A DNA stretch of 64,000 bases from Zavarzinella sp. Lineage in GTDB: Bacteria > Planctomycetota > Planctomycetia > Gemmatales > Gemmataceae. The notes beneath the pieces were generated by a model. That model was not told where the DNA came from, made no database searches, and worked only from the letters and a program-made list of their open reading frames with translations. Each line of letters starts with the position of its first letter. Positions within the stretch are counted from its first letter, which is position 1. Below, one piece after another: positions 9,752 through 18,350 of the stretch. The stretch spans positions 1,550,001 through 1,614,000 of the forward strand of contig JAWKTI010000001.1 of assembly GCA_041399155.1 (NCBI GenBank), given 5' to 3'. Both the position numbers and the translations under genes were made by a program.

Positions 9752-10177
9752 TCAATTCTCCCCATCTTTGATGGGGCGGCTTTTTTTTACATAACCTTCG
9801 CTGGCCTCAAACAGACGCTTTCGTCGCGAGATCGCCTGAACATCGTTTTGCTGCATTTGAATCAGGTCATCGTAATTTGCCAGGCAAAACTGGCAAACCA
9901 CGACTTCGAGATGAAATTGAATGTAATCGGCGAAGTCGGGATCGTGTAAGCCGCGGAGATAATTGTTCAGATCATCTCGGGAAATACAACTCAGACGTTC
10001 TTTTCGCCAGATACCACCCAGAGAATGCTCGCCTTTTTTCCATTGGTCAAGCACCAGCTTCAACGTATCACGCAATTCCGGATTTTCTCGTAACTCCGCT
10101 TCCACTGCAGCCATTTCGTTCGGTTGAAGTGCTTCATCCAGATAGGCATGCAAACGTTCGTGAATATTGTCAGCCAT
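9752..10177 (-). CDS. Anti-sigma-factor-like protein with putative zinc motif
   Basis: A 141-residue cytoplasmic protein with an N-terminal helical segment (ADNIHERLHAYLDEAL) like the zf-HC2 anti-sigma family, where it begins H-x-x-L-x-A-Y-L-D. Near residue 95-110 there is a H-x5-C-x2-C motif (FHLEVVVCQFC) that may bind zinc, spaced slightly wider than the classic H-x3-C-x2-C. No membrane segment is present and no sigma factor lies beside it, so the partner is unknown. A TTG 42 bases upstream (10219) is an alternative start. It sits upstream of glgA on the same strand and divergent from lpxA. Confidence 0.62.
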   Translation of the reverse strand: MADNIHERLHAYLDEALQPNEMAAVEAELRENPELRDTLKLVLDQWKKGEHSLGGIWRKERLSCISRDDLNNYLRGLHDPDFADYIQFHLEVVVCQFCLANYDDLIQMQQNDVQAISRRKRLFEASEGYVKKSRPIKDGEN

Positions 10178-10302
10178 AGAATCTGGTTCACCTGAATCGC
10201 TGGTAATTATGTTACACAAATTCGACCAACTCTCTAGATCATTTCTAGGTACTGTGCATTCAGCAAAAAAATAGACCTTGAAGGAAGTCGGGTAGGACTA
10301 CC

Positions 10303-11121
10303 ATGCCAATTGCGGATGATGTTTCGATACACCCTACGGCGATTGTTTCTCCAGAATCCACGATCGGTCGTGGTTGCACAATCGGCCCATTCAGTATTAT
10401 TGAAGCACAAGTTCGCATGGGCAGCAATTGTACCGTGGGGGCATATTCCCGCATCGTCAGCCAGGTTACGATGGGAGATGGCAATTACGTGTACAGCAAC
10501 GTGGTGCTGGGTGATACACCACAACATTTTTCCTACAAAGGCCAGCCCACCGAACTTCTGATTGGTTCTGGAAACACATTTCGCGAAAATGTCACCATCC
10601 ACCGTGGCTCCCATGTGGAAGGGGTGACGAAAATTGGGGATGAATGCTATTTCATGGTGGGAAGCCACGTCGCCCATGATTGCCAGGTGGGCAATAAAGT
10701 TGTGATGGCCAACTCCGCAGTGCTTGCGGGGCATGTTCGTGTAAATGATAATGTTTTCATTTCTGGCTTCTCAGGTGTGCACCAGTTTTGTCGGATTGGT
10801 AGAGGGGTGATGGTGACTGGCCTGACTGCATTAACGCAGGACGCCCCACCTTTCAGCACGATTGGTGGGAGAAATCTGGTCGTGGGTGCCAATCTGGTGG
10901 GATTGCGGCGAAATGGCTTTTCTCGCACCGATATTCAGGCAGTACGCACTGCCTACAAGATAATTTACCGTCAGGATCTGATTCTTGCGGAAGCCCTGAT
11001 CAAATTGGAAAGTGAGTTGGGCAGCCACCCTTTGGTACAGGAAATTATTGAATTCTGCCGCACCACCAAGCGTGGCATCTGTCGTGGGGCGACTGATGAA
11101 AATAACGAACATGCTGATTAA
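10303..11121 (+). CDS. lpxA: Acyl-[ACP]--UDP-N-acetylglucosamine O-acyltransferase
   Basis: LpxA performs the first step of lipid A synthesis, acylating UDP-GlcNAc at the 3-hydroxyl. The 272-residue protein is built from left-handed beta-helix hexapeptide repeats (IHPTAIVSPESTIGRGCTIG onward). The active-site region VGSHVAHDCQVGNKVVMANS contains the catalytic histidine (the first His of HVAHDC), and GRNLVVGANLVGLRRNGFS is the diagnostic C-terminal linker into the helical domain. Length matches the usual 260-270. The start has an AGGA site five bases upstream. No other lpx genes are nearby. Its presence supports a lipid-A-containing outer membrane. Confidence 0.95.
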   Translation: MPIADDVSIHPTAIVSPESTIGRGCTIGPFSIIEAQVRMGSNCTVGAYSRIVSQVTMGDGNYVYSNVVLGDTPQHFSYKGQPTELLIGSGNTFRENVTIHRGSHVEGVTKIGDECYFMVGSHVAHDCQVGNKVVMANSAVLAGHVRVNDNVFISGFSGVHQFCRIGRGVMVTGLTALTQDAPPFSTIGGRNLVVGANLVGLRRNGFSRTDIQAVRTAYKIIYRQDLILAEALIKLESELGSHPLVQEIIEFCRTTKRGICRGATDENNEHAD

Positions 11122-11189
11122 CCACTTTTTACGTGCAAACGATTTCAGCTTGGATTAAACTGTACCTTTCGATTTTGCGAGATGGTTTT

Positions 11190-12338
11190 ATGGTGCGTTA
11201 CTTTGGATGTCTGGCGGCAGTGTTCGGCTTTTTGTCAATGTCAGTAGGTCAGGCACAAGCCCAGACCAAGTTCTGGGTATACGTGGGGACCTATTCCGGC
11301 AAAAAAAGCGACGGAATCTACGTTGCTCCTTTTGATGCTGCTACTGGAGAGCTAGGTAAAGCCACCGTGGCTGCAAAAGTGACAGATCCTTCATTTTTGG
11401 CAATTCACCCAACCAATAAACTGCTGTTTTGCGTCTGTGAATCGAACCCGAAAGCGGGTGATGAGAAAATCGGTGTGGTGTCTTTCCAGATGGATACCAA
11501 AACCGGCAAACTGGTACAAATCAACGGTCAACCGAGCATCGGTGCGGGGCCGTGCCACATTAATTGCGATCGTACGGGCAAATTTGTGCTCGTAGCGAAC
11601 TACGGTGGTGGCAGTACCACTGTCTTACCAGTGGCTGAAAACGGAAAATTATTACCTGCTTCTGATTTTGTGCAGCACAAAGGCAGCAGTGTCAATTCCA
11701 GCCGCCAGAAAGAACCCCACGCTCACTCGGTAAACCTTACTGCAGATAATCGTTTTGCGATGGTTGCAGATCTGGGAATCGACAAAGTGCTGATTTACCA
11801 GTTCGATGCTGAAAAAGGCAAAATCACTGCCAGCAATCCAGCGGCACTTGATATGACTCCAGGAGATGGCCCAAGGCATTTTGCTTTTCACCCCACCAAG
11901 CCGTTTGCTTATGTAAACAATGAACTGACCTCGTCAGTCACTGCTCTGAAGTTTGATGCTAAAATTGGAAAGCTGGAGAAAATGGGCACGCTAAGCACCT
12001 TGCCAGAACCTGTGAAGGGAAATTCCACTGCTGAAGTGGCAGTCCACCCCAGCGGAAAGTTTGTTTATGTTTCCAATCGTGGGCACAATAGTATTGCGAT
12101 TTTCCATGTTGATGAATCATCTGGCGAGCTGAAAGCCGCTGGCCATCAAAAAGCTGGTATTGCTGTGCCACGGAACTTCTGCATCGATCCCACCGGAAAA
12201 TGGCTTTTCTGTGCTAATCAGGCCAAAGATAATGTGATTGTCTTTGCCAACGATCCCACAACGGGTGGGTTAAAACCCACCAAAATGAAAATTTATATGG
12301 GCACACCCGTATGTATCCGATTTGTTCCCCAATCGTAA
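11190..12338 (+). CDS. Secreted lactonase-family seven-bladed beta-propeller protein
   Basis: The product belongs to the 6-phosphogluconolactonase (YbhE/Pgl) propeller family, usually linked to sugar lactone hydrolysis. The start at 11190 gives a clean signal peptide (MVRYFGCLAAVFGFLSMSVGQAQA); a TTG/ATG-type extension to 11133 would add 19 residues before it and is less likely. Family landmarks are YVGTYSGKKSDGIYVAPFD, the H-x-x-x-x-K/R-x-PHAHSV loop (RQKEPHAHSV) that carries catalytic-type residues, GDGPRHFAFHPTKPFAYV, and HPSGKFVYVSNRGHNSIAIF. Because it is exported, the substrate is probably extracytoplasmic and not the pentose-phosphate intermediate; this is inference. Confidence 0.88.
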   Translation: MVRYFGCLAAVFGFLSMSVGQAQAQTKFWVYVGTYSGKKSDGIYVAPFDAATGELGKATVAAKVTDPSFLAIHPTNKLLFCVCESNPKAGDEKIGVVSFQMDTKTGKLVQINGQPSIGAGPCHINCDRTGKFVLVANYGGGSTTVLPVAENGKLLPASDFVQHKGSSVNSSRQKEPHAHSVNLTADNRFAMVADLGIDKVLIYQFDAEKGKITASNPAALDMTPGDGPRHFAFHPTKPFAYVNNELTSSVTALKFDAKIGKLEKMGTLSTLPEPVKGNSTAEVAVHPSGKFVYVSNRGHNSIAIFHVDESSGELKAAGHQKAGIAVPRNFCIDPTGKWLFCANQAKDNVIVFANDPTTGGLKPTKMKIYMGTPVCIRFVPQS

Positions 12339-12371
12339 TTGAGAACCTCTCACCAATGACGGAGTGATGTA

Positions 12372-13441
12372 ATGAGTGAACATTTATTTCAGCGTCGACA
12401 GTTTCTCGGAGCAGCCAGTGTCGCCGGTATGGCAACAATGTTGCCTGGCCAGTCCCAAAGTGCGGAAGTGGTCAAAATTGGAACTGGCAAAGCAACCTAC
12501 ACGCTTGATCCAAACTGGGGTGTTCTTCCCCAGGGCATGAAATATGGCTTCGGCTGTGCCATCGTTGCGGATGCGAAAGATCGCATCTACGTAACCACCC
12601 GCTCCGACAATCCATGCGTCATCATTTTTGATACCGTGGGCAAGGTTCTGGAAACATGGTCAAAAGAAGTGGAGCAGAAAATCGGTTACACCCTGCCCAA
12701 TATGTCGCCACTGCCCACGGTTTATACTGGAGCAAGGAAACTGCAGGCGAATTTCTCTACTGGACCGAAAATGTTGCGAACCGCAAGGGTGACAATAAGT
12801 TAGGGGCCCGCGTCTATAAGACCGACCTGACTGGAAAAATTATTTACCAACTTGGTAATGTTACCAATGAAGACGCCGCTTCACAAAAGTTTGACTTCAC
12901 CAACCCCACTGATGTGGCAGTGGCGCCCAACGGCGATATTTATGTCGTAGATGGGTACGGCAGTCAGAAAGTCCATCGTTTCGATAAAAACTTCAAACTG
13001 CTGAAAACCATTGGTAAACGAGGCAACAAGCAAGGCGAATTCAACGTATGCCACGGTATCTGGATCAATACGATCAAGAAAGAACCAGAAGTCTACATTG
13101 CTGACCGCGCCAATAACCGGATTGAAGTGTATTCTCTTGAGTTGGAATATAAACGCAGTATCCCGGGGGTTCGACTACCATGTTGCTTCTATCAGCACGA
13201 TGGCCAGATTATCATTCCGGAATTGGGTGCACGCGTTTCGATCCTGGACGAAAATGATAAATTAGTGACCAATATGGGCGATGGAGCTGAGGCGAAAACC
13301 AAGTTTAAGACACCTGACAAAACACCTCAGGAATTCTTCGTTGCACCGCACGCTTTGTGTACCGATTCACAAGGTAGCATTTACGTGCTGGAGTGGGTAC
13401 CATTTGGCCGCGTTCGGAAGTTCGTTCGCACCCCTGCGTAA
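12372..13441 (+). CDS. Tat-exported NHL/six-bladed propeller protein, interrupted by a frameshift
   Basis: As the sequence stands this gene is split. The first frame (12372-12803) starts with a Tat signal (RRQFLGAASVAGMA) and reads well to about codon 107 (VEQKIGYT). The following frame (readable to 13441) then continues with PAQYVATAHGLYWSKE, the expected next segment, and NHL-like blades such as FTNPTDVAVAPNGDIYVVDGYG. Adding one C to the CCC run at 12691-12693 restores a single 356-residue frame. The repaired protein resembles secreted NHL-repeat proteins common in planctomycetes. Whether the lesion is biological or a sequencing error cannot be told here. It follows the lactonase gene by 33 bases and is likely co-transcribed. 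Confidence 0.8.
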
Positions 13442-13556
13442 TTCGTTCTTTTTACCTTTAATTGCTGGGTAGTTGTTTCAAACCAGTTTTCACCAATTCA
13501 AACTGTGTGATTGAGTAAGTCCTGGTTACAAAAACACTCTAATAATTTCTTCACTT

Positions 13557-13576
13557 TTCCAGAAAATTGTCTGGAA
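13557..13576. terminator. Hairpin between convergent genes (weak terminator)
   Basis: TTCCAGA (13557-13563) and TCTGGAA (13570-13576) form a seven-base-pair stem with a six-base loop in the gap between the propeller gene and the convergent desaturase gene. There is no convincing T-run on either side, so terminator function is a guess. Confidence 0.3.
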
Positions 13577-13583
13577 GAATTGA

Positions 13584-14393
13584 TTATCCTTTTGTTGTGA
13601 ATGGCAGTTTCAGCAACTGCCACACGGAGCGATGCACACCCTCTTCCAGGTGGCTATCAATGCCATACACCAGTTCGTTGTGTGCAATGTGCGAAGTGGT
13701 ATGAAATAAGCGATCCCACAGCGAAAAAATGTTGCCATAATTGCTGTCCGTTTGTGGCTGCACATAATGGTGGTGAACTTTATGGAATGTAGGGGTGACG
13801 AAAACCAGAGACAACACCCTGTCGAGCCAAATCGGAAACCGTGTATTGGAATGAATCCAATGACCGAATAACAGTGAGAGGCTCTGGTAGATGACAATGA
13901 TCCCCATATTAGCGCCGATCAAAAGCACTCCCACTACCAGAAAAGAGAGCCGGAGCACTGCTTCTGCCGGATGGTGGCGGATACCCGTTGTGACATCCAC
14001 CTCACGATCGGTGTGGTGAATCAGGTGGATGCGCCACATCCAACCAATGTGATGTTCCAGCCAATGAATCAGAAAAGCTGCAAAAAAATCGAGGAACAGC
14101 ACGCCAATCAGCACTTCCAACCAGATTGGCCATTGAACCAGATGCAAGAACCCCACATGGTCTTCCGAAGCCCAATGGGTAATCCAAAGTAATACCCCAG
14201 CCAGTGCCCCACCGAGGATAATATTCATTAAAGTCAGGCTGAGATTGACTTTGGCGTGCTTCCAACGCGAAAATGAGAAACGATATAGTGGAATCCAGCC
14301 TTCCAGAATCCAGAAAAACAGTAGTCCCCCACCGAGAATGGCGGCACGCACCGCGATCGGCAGGTGGGCAAAATAGTCAACGATGTCGCTCAT
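13584..14393 (-). CDS. Sterol desaturase/fatty acid hydroxylase superfamily membrane protein
   Basis: A 269-residue integral membrane di-iron enzyme. Four or five hydrophobic segments are visible, and the histidine clusters that bind iron are present: HWLEHH (near 101), HLIHH (near 115), and HKVHHHY near 203, with GHWIHS between. Members hydroxylate or desaturate lipid or sterol chains; the substrate here is unknown. The ATG at 14393 places the first membrane segment at the N terminus; the longer reading frame upstream overlaps the preceding gene and is not needed. It starts 8 bases after the glycosyltransferase stop, so the two form an operon and the product may modify a glycolipid or envelope lipid. 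Confidence 0.88.
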   Translation of the reverse strand: MSDIVDYFAHLPIAVRAAILGGGLLFFWILEGWIPLYRFSFSRWKHAKVNLSLTLMNIILGGALAGVLLWITHWASEDHVGFLHLVQWPIWLEVLIGVLFLDFFAAFLIHWLEHHIGWMWRIHLIHHTDREVDVTTGIRHHPAEAVLRLSFLVVGVLLIGANMGIIVIYQSLSLLFGHWIHSNTRFPIWLDRVLSLVFVTPTFHKVHHHYVQPQTDSNYGNIFSLWDRLFHTTSHIAHNELVYGIDSHLEEGVHRSVWQLLKLPFTTKG

Positions 14394-14400
14394 AGAAATA

Positions 14401-15591
14401 TTATGGATCTGTTTGTCCAATTTGGTAATCGCTGGGCAGTTGCAGTACCGGAAAATGGTCTTTCGGAAGGCGATTATGCCACACCTGGTTGACAAAATCG
14501 GCAATTTTTGCACGGAACAATGCCTTGCTGAACCGCAAGGCATTTACTCTGATATATGAACGATCAAACAATTGTTCGTTCGATTCAAAATCGAGAATTG
14601 CCTGCTTCACTCCGTCGATCGTTTGACTGTCAAACCATACGCCAGTGGGCTGGTTTTCGGTCAATGGAATAATCGTTTCTGTGGCACCACCGCGTGCAAA
14701 AGCAATTACAGGCGTGCCGCACGCATTTGCTTCTACTGGAACGATGCCGAAATCTTCTTCCCCCGGGAAAAGCAACGCCCGACAGGATTGAAGGTGGTGC
14801 CTTAATACAGAATTTTCCTGCCAACCCAGAAATTCGACCGATGGGCCCGCTAATTGTTGCAACCGGGGCTTTTCCTGCCCACTGCCGATGATCAGGAGTC
14901 GCCTGTTCAATTGTTTACATGCTTCAATCGCCAGATCCAGCCGCTTATAAGGTGCGAACGCCGACAGCACCAGATAATAGTCCTGGCGAGGCACATTTTC
15001 GTTCAGTTGGTAGTAATCAGTATCCACTGGCGGGTGAATGACCATGCTCGGCCGACGATAGGCATCCCGTATTCTCCGTTGTGTGGTGGAACTGTTCGCA
15101 ATAAAATGGCTGACACGACAGGCTGTTCGCCGGTCCCACGAACGAATAGCGCCTAAGATACTATTCAGTAAGAGTTTACGCAAACTGCGTCTGGCACCAA
15201 AATACGAATCTTTCATGTGCCAGGCGTATCGCATCGGTGTGTGACAGTAACAGATATGGGGGGAATTATTCCGCGGTTGCACTGATTTGGCAACAGCATG
15301 ACTACTGCTGAAAACCAACTTGTAGGGCTCCAGCGACCAATTGATTGCAAATGGCATCACTGGTAATAAGTACCGGTACCATCGATCAACTTTTGGAAGC
15401 TGCTGGAGCAATGACGTGATGATCCGGTGGCTTTCGATGGGTGTGGAAACCGACCCGGATAAGTGGACGAGTGTGTATATCGGTGCAGCCTGGAAAAGAT
15501 CGCAGAAGACCTCCAGGCACTTTTCCCCACCGCGCATACCTGTGAGCCAATCGTGAATTATGGCCACATCAGGGCTTGATTGTTCTAACAT
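14401..15591 (-). CDS. Glycosyltransferase family 4 (GT-B) protein
   Basis: A 396-residue GT-B glycosyltransferase of the WbaZ-like type. It begins VAIIHDWLTGMRGGEKCLEVF, the typical acceptor-side motif, and has CYCHTPMRYAWHM, LSAFAPYKRLDLAIEA (start of the donor domain), FLGWQ and the donor-binding E-x7-E region EEDFGIVPVEANACGTPVIAFARGGATETI. No membrane segment, so probably a cytoplasmic or peripheral enzyme of polysaccharide or glycolipid assembly. It is followed closely by a desaturase-family gene on the same strand. Sugar donor and acceptor cannot be read from sequence. Confidence 0.9.
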   Translation of the reverse strand: MLEQSSPDVAIIHDWLTGMRGGEKCLEVFCDLFQAAPIYTLVHLSGSVSTPIESHRIITSLLQQLPKVDRWYRYLLPVMPFAINWSLEPYKLVFSSSHAVAKSVQPRNNSPHICYCHTPMRYAWHMKDSYFGARRSLRKLLLNSILGAIRSWDRRTACRVSHFIANSSTTQRRIRDAYRRPSMVIHPPVDTDYYQLNENVPRQDYYLVLSAFAPYKRLDLAIEACKQLNRRLLIIGSGQEKPRLQQLAGPSVEFLGWQENSVLRHHLQSCRALLFPGEEDFGIVPVEANACGTPVIAFARGGATETIIPLTENQPTGVWFDSQTIDGVKQAILDFESNEQLFDRSYIRVNALRFSKALFRAKIADFVNQVWHNRLPKDHFPVLQLPSDYQIGQTDP

Positions 15592-15778
15592 AATACTAAA
15601 TTAGCGAAGGTAGGGATTATAACGAGTATAACGGCGAAACTGCTTGAAAAGAATGCACAGTTCACCCACTTTCTTCCCAGTTTGCCATACATTCGTTAAG
15701 TTTCATAACATAACCTCAGTTTTCCTGTGTGGGAATGAACAGGCTGTAGGGCAACGGAATGGGTTGTAGGAGTAATTT

Positions 15779-16531
15779 ATGCCACTTACCCTGAATATCG
15801 GCAAATCTACCAATCTGGGTAACTACCGAGAAAATAACGAAGATTCCGTTGAAGTAAAAGTCTTTCCAGACCTGAGCGTCGCGATTGTCGCTGATGGCAT
15901 GGGTGGGCAGGCTGCTGGCGAAATCGCCAGTAAGCGTGCGGTGGAAACGATTCCTCGCGAACTCCGGAAATCACTTACTACTGCGACGAATGCAGAAGCC
16001 ACCAAGGCAATGATTCGCCGAGCGATTGTGCAGGCGAACGAAGAAATTATCGCCATGGGTCAGCTCGATCGCGACATGAAAAACATGGGCACCACGGTGG
16101 TGCTGTGCGTCTGGCGGAAACAGAACGAACTCTTTGTGGCTGGCGTGGGTGACAGTCGCACCTACCTCATCCGTGGGAAATCGATTACCCAACTGACTGT
16201 CGACCACTCACTTGCACAGGCATTGGTAGAAGCAAATACCATTTCGCCAAGCGAAGCCAAGGACCATCGCTACAAGAACGTTCTCTGGAAGTACTTAGGT
16301 AGTAAAGAAGTGGGTGATGGCCCAGACGTAACATCGGTTACCGTTCAGCCAGGGGATCGGTTTTTGCTGTCTACTGACGGACTGCATGGCGTCGTCTCTG
16401 ATGAGAGTATCTTCACTTGTATGGCAAGCTATCCTGACCCACAGGCGTGTGCCGATGGCTTGGTCAAACTGGCATTAGAATCTGGTTCCCGCGACAACGT
16501 TACATGTGTTGTTATTGACGTTCAGGGGTAA
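15779..16531 (+). CDS. PP2C-family Ser/Thr protein phosphatase
   Basis: A 250-residue soluble PPM/PP2C phosphatase similar to bacterial Stp/PrpC, which reverses phosphorylation by PknB-like kinases. Metal-binding motifs are NNEDS (residues 19-23), VADGMGG (37-43), GDSRTYLIRG and LSTDGLHGVV, and the closing GSRDNVTCVVI. All expected aspartates are present. The ATG is preceded by AGGAG at six bases. It is not adjacent to the kinase at 3030-5549 but could act in the same phospho-signalling layer; that link is inference. Confidence 0.95.
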   Translation: MPLTLNIGKSTNLGNYRENNEDSVEVKVFPDLSVAIVADGMGGQAAGEIASKRAVETIPRELRKSLTTATNAEATKAMIRRAIVQANEEIIAMGQLDRDMKNMGTTVVLCVWRKQNELFVAGVGDSRTYLIRGKSITQLTVDHSLAQALVEANTISPSEAKDHRYKNVLWKYLGSKEVGDGPDVTSVTVQPGDRFLLSTDGLHGVVSDESIFTCMASYPDPQACADGLVKLALESGSRDNVTCVVIDVQG

Positions 16532-16562
16532 GTACCTGTATTTATATTTTCCAGGTACTTTC
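16531..16562 (+). terminator. Inverted repeat after the PP2C gene, probable terminator
   Basis: AGTACCTG (16531-16538) is the exact reverse complement of CAGGTACT (16552-16559) across a 13-base A/T-rich loop. The left arm begins in the PP2C stop codon. The T-run after it is short (TTTC), so efficiency is uncertain. Confidence 0.5.
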
Positions 16563-16597
16563 ATCTTTGATTAGTTTTCAACCCACAAAATAACAAA

Positions 16598-16627
16598 CTC
16601 GACCGCCAGGGGGTCCTGACGGCCGAG
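16598..16627 (-). terminator. GC-rich hairpin after the beta-barrel gene
   Basis: CTCGACCGCCAGG (16598-16610) can pair with CCTGACGGCCGAG (16615-16627) with two mismatches and a GGGT loop. Read on the minus strand it lies 27 bases beyond the stop of the 16654 gene and is followed by TTTGTTATTTTG, a loose T-rich tract. Confidence 0.6.
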
Positions 16628-16653
16628 TCGTGCTGGGGGTTCACCAATTTCGC

Positions 16654-17874
16654 TTACCACACATAACCAATACCAAAGTTACAGCCGTGGATAATTCGGA
16701 ATAACTTTTTCGAGTAGGCTGGGTCAATCGAGCCAAAGTTAAAACCCACCGGTTCGTCCATGTAAACCGTATTCATGAACAGGTTTCCCGTGTAACCTGC
16801 TCGCATCATCATGCCAGGCATGAAACTTGGGTACCAGGTAAAGTTTAACGCTGCGGTACCGTTCAGAACCAGTTTCGAGTCAAAGTTGGTTCGTTTTGCC
16901 TGATTGAAGTCATCACCACGGACATACTTTGCTTTTTCCTTCACAATGGCAACCAAAGGAGCTGCAGTCAGTTCCAGATTCGCTGCAACACCACCTGGCA
17001 GGTAGATTTCATGTCCGCTACCCAAAAACACACCGTACATCCGCTGAGATAAGGTATTGGTATAACGTGCATTGAACGCACCACTTCCAGTCAAGTTACC
17101 TGCAGTATCAATATTGAACGATTCAGTGCGCCAATTGAACCGCTCAAAGAACCAGGAGAAACGGCCCCCAGCCATCGCATACGTGCGGGCCAGTTCGGTG
17201 TCCATCCCTACGATTGGAACCCGAGCTGTCACATCCCAGTTATCAAACTGCTGGTTGAAGTCGATGGTCATATTGGTGGCACCATTCCAGATACCGTTAA
17301 TTGCACCAGGTGCCGCTGCTCCACCAATTGTAATCCGGTTAGGTGCACCGGCAAAGTTGGGGCCGAAGTTAAATACTGGCGAGAACAAGAAGGTATCAGC
17401 CAGGTTGGCACCTACAAATGGATTGGCAGGTGCAAAACTAGCCCCACCTGAATACCTGTGGTTGTTTAGGTGCAGCCAGCTCACCGAGTAACGCATGCCT
17501 TCAGGTGTCCGGTAACCCAGTTCCAGGCGGTACCCTGGCTGATAACTGGTTCGCCCCAGATGATTCGAAGCAAGAGCGAGTGTGCCGCTACCTACAAAGG
17601 TACCGGGGGTGCCTGTGATGGCACCAGCAGAGTCGACCAGGCCGTTAAACGCAATGTTCTGCGTGCCGATAGCCCTGGTTTGTTTCATGAAAATAAACTC
17701 GACGCCGGAGTAGAACCCGGATCCGTCGTGGTTGTAAGGGCCAGTCGGGAGGTAAACATCTCCTTCATCATTCCCTTGAGAAGCCCAATCCTGAGAAAAA
17801 CTGGTCGAAGTTGCACTGAACCCCAATGCACAAGCCAGAAAAACCCAAGTCAAACGAAAAACTAACTTACACAT
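16654..17874 (-). CDS. BBP7-like outer-membrane beta-barrel protein
   Basis: The 406-residue product starts with a signal peptide (MCKLVFRLTWVFLACALGFSATSTSFSQ) preceded by an AGGGGGG ribosome site, which sets the start at 17874 and not at an upstream in-frame codon. The mature chain alternates polar and hydrophobic residues and contains SGFYSGVEFIFMKQTRAI near the N terminus, the LELGYRTPEGMRYSVSWLHL strand, AMAGGRFSWFFERFNWRTES and a C-terminal strand ending in an aromatic (FGIGYVW), all as in the planctomycete BBP7 barrel family. The terminal Trp fits barrel insertion. No function is known beyond probable outer-membrane localisation. Confidence 0.8.
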   Translation of the reverse strand: MCKLVFRLTWVFLACALGFSATSTSFSQDWASQGNDEGDVYLPTGPYNHDGSGFYSGVEFIFMKQTRAIGTQNIAFNGLVDSAGAITGTPGTFVGSGTLALASNHLGRTSYQPGYRLELGYRTPEGMRYSVSWLHLNNHRYSGGASFAPANPFVGANLADTFLFSPVFNFGPNFAGAPNRITIGGAAAPGAINGIWNGATNMTIDFNQQFDNWDVTARVPIVGMDTELARTYAMAGGRFSWFFERFNWRTESFNIDTAGNLTGSGAFNARYTNTLSQRMYGVFLGSGHEIYLPGGVAANLELTAAPLVAIVKEKAKYVRGDDFNQAKRTNFDSKLVLNGTAALNFTWYPSFMPGMMMRAGYTGNLFMNTVYMDEPVGFNFGSIDPAYSKKLFRIIHGCNFGIGYVW

Positions 17875-18350
17875 CAGCCGCACCCCCCTATCATCTGGTG
17901 ATTTCGTGGTTGTGATTCCCCCACCATCCACGAAAAAGTTTGTCCAGATGCTGTGGCCTATAACTCTTGTTGCCGCTTGCTTCTGGAAATCCGATTACCA
18001 GAACGCGGTTATTCGACAGTTTTCATCGGCATTCTGGTCGTAAGACTTTTGCCGAATGTAGCGATTATTTGGCGCAAACGGGTAAAAAATGTCCGTTCTT
18101 GTTAGAAAATGGCAGTATTGGCTAGATTAGGGAAGATTGGAACGGATAATCGAGTAATAATGAGAGGTGTAACATTCCAAAGTTCGAGGGTTGACTAAAC
18201 GGACTTTGGCAGGGAAAATAATTGTAGAAATATAAATGGAATTACAAACGAAATAGCACGACGCGTGTTTAGGAAATAAGAACTCTTGGGGAAGAGTCTA
18301 AACTGATGCCCACACATGAAAAAATGTGGCGGTATCAAAGGGTAAACTTC
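17875..18350. other. Divergent intergenic region (476 bp)
   Basis: This gap separates the beta-barrel gene (minus) from the Gly/Gln/Phe repeat gene (plus) and must hold both promoters. I see no coding potential. The only clear structure is an imperfect inverted repeat at 18177-18209 around a TTGACT, listed separately. Confidence 0.5.
18177..18209 (+). promoter_or_regulatory. Inverted repeat enclosing a -35-like TTGACT
   Basis: CCAAAGTTCG (18177-18186) and CGGACTTTGG (18200-18209) pair at nine of ten positions. The 13-base loop contains TTGACT (18191-18196), a good match to a -35 hexamer; no equally good -10 is obvious downstream. It could be an operator overlapping the promoter of the repeat-protein gene 140 bases further on. 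Confidence 0.3.
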
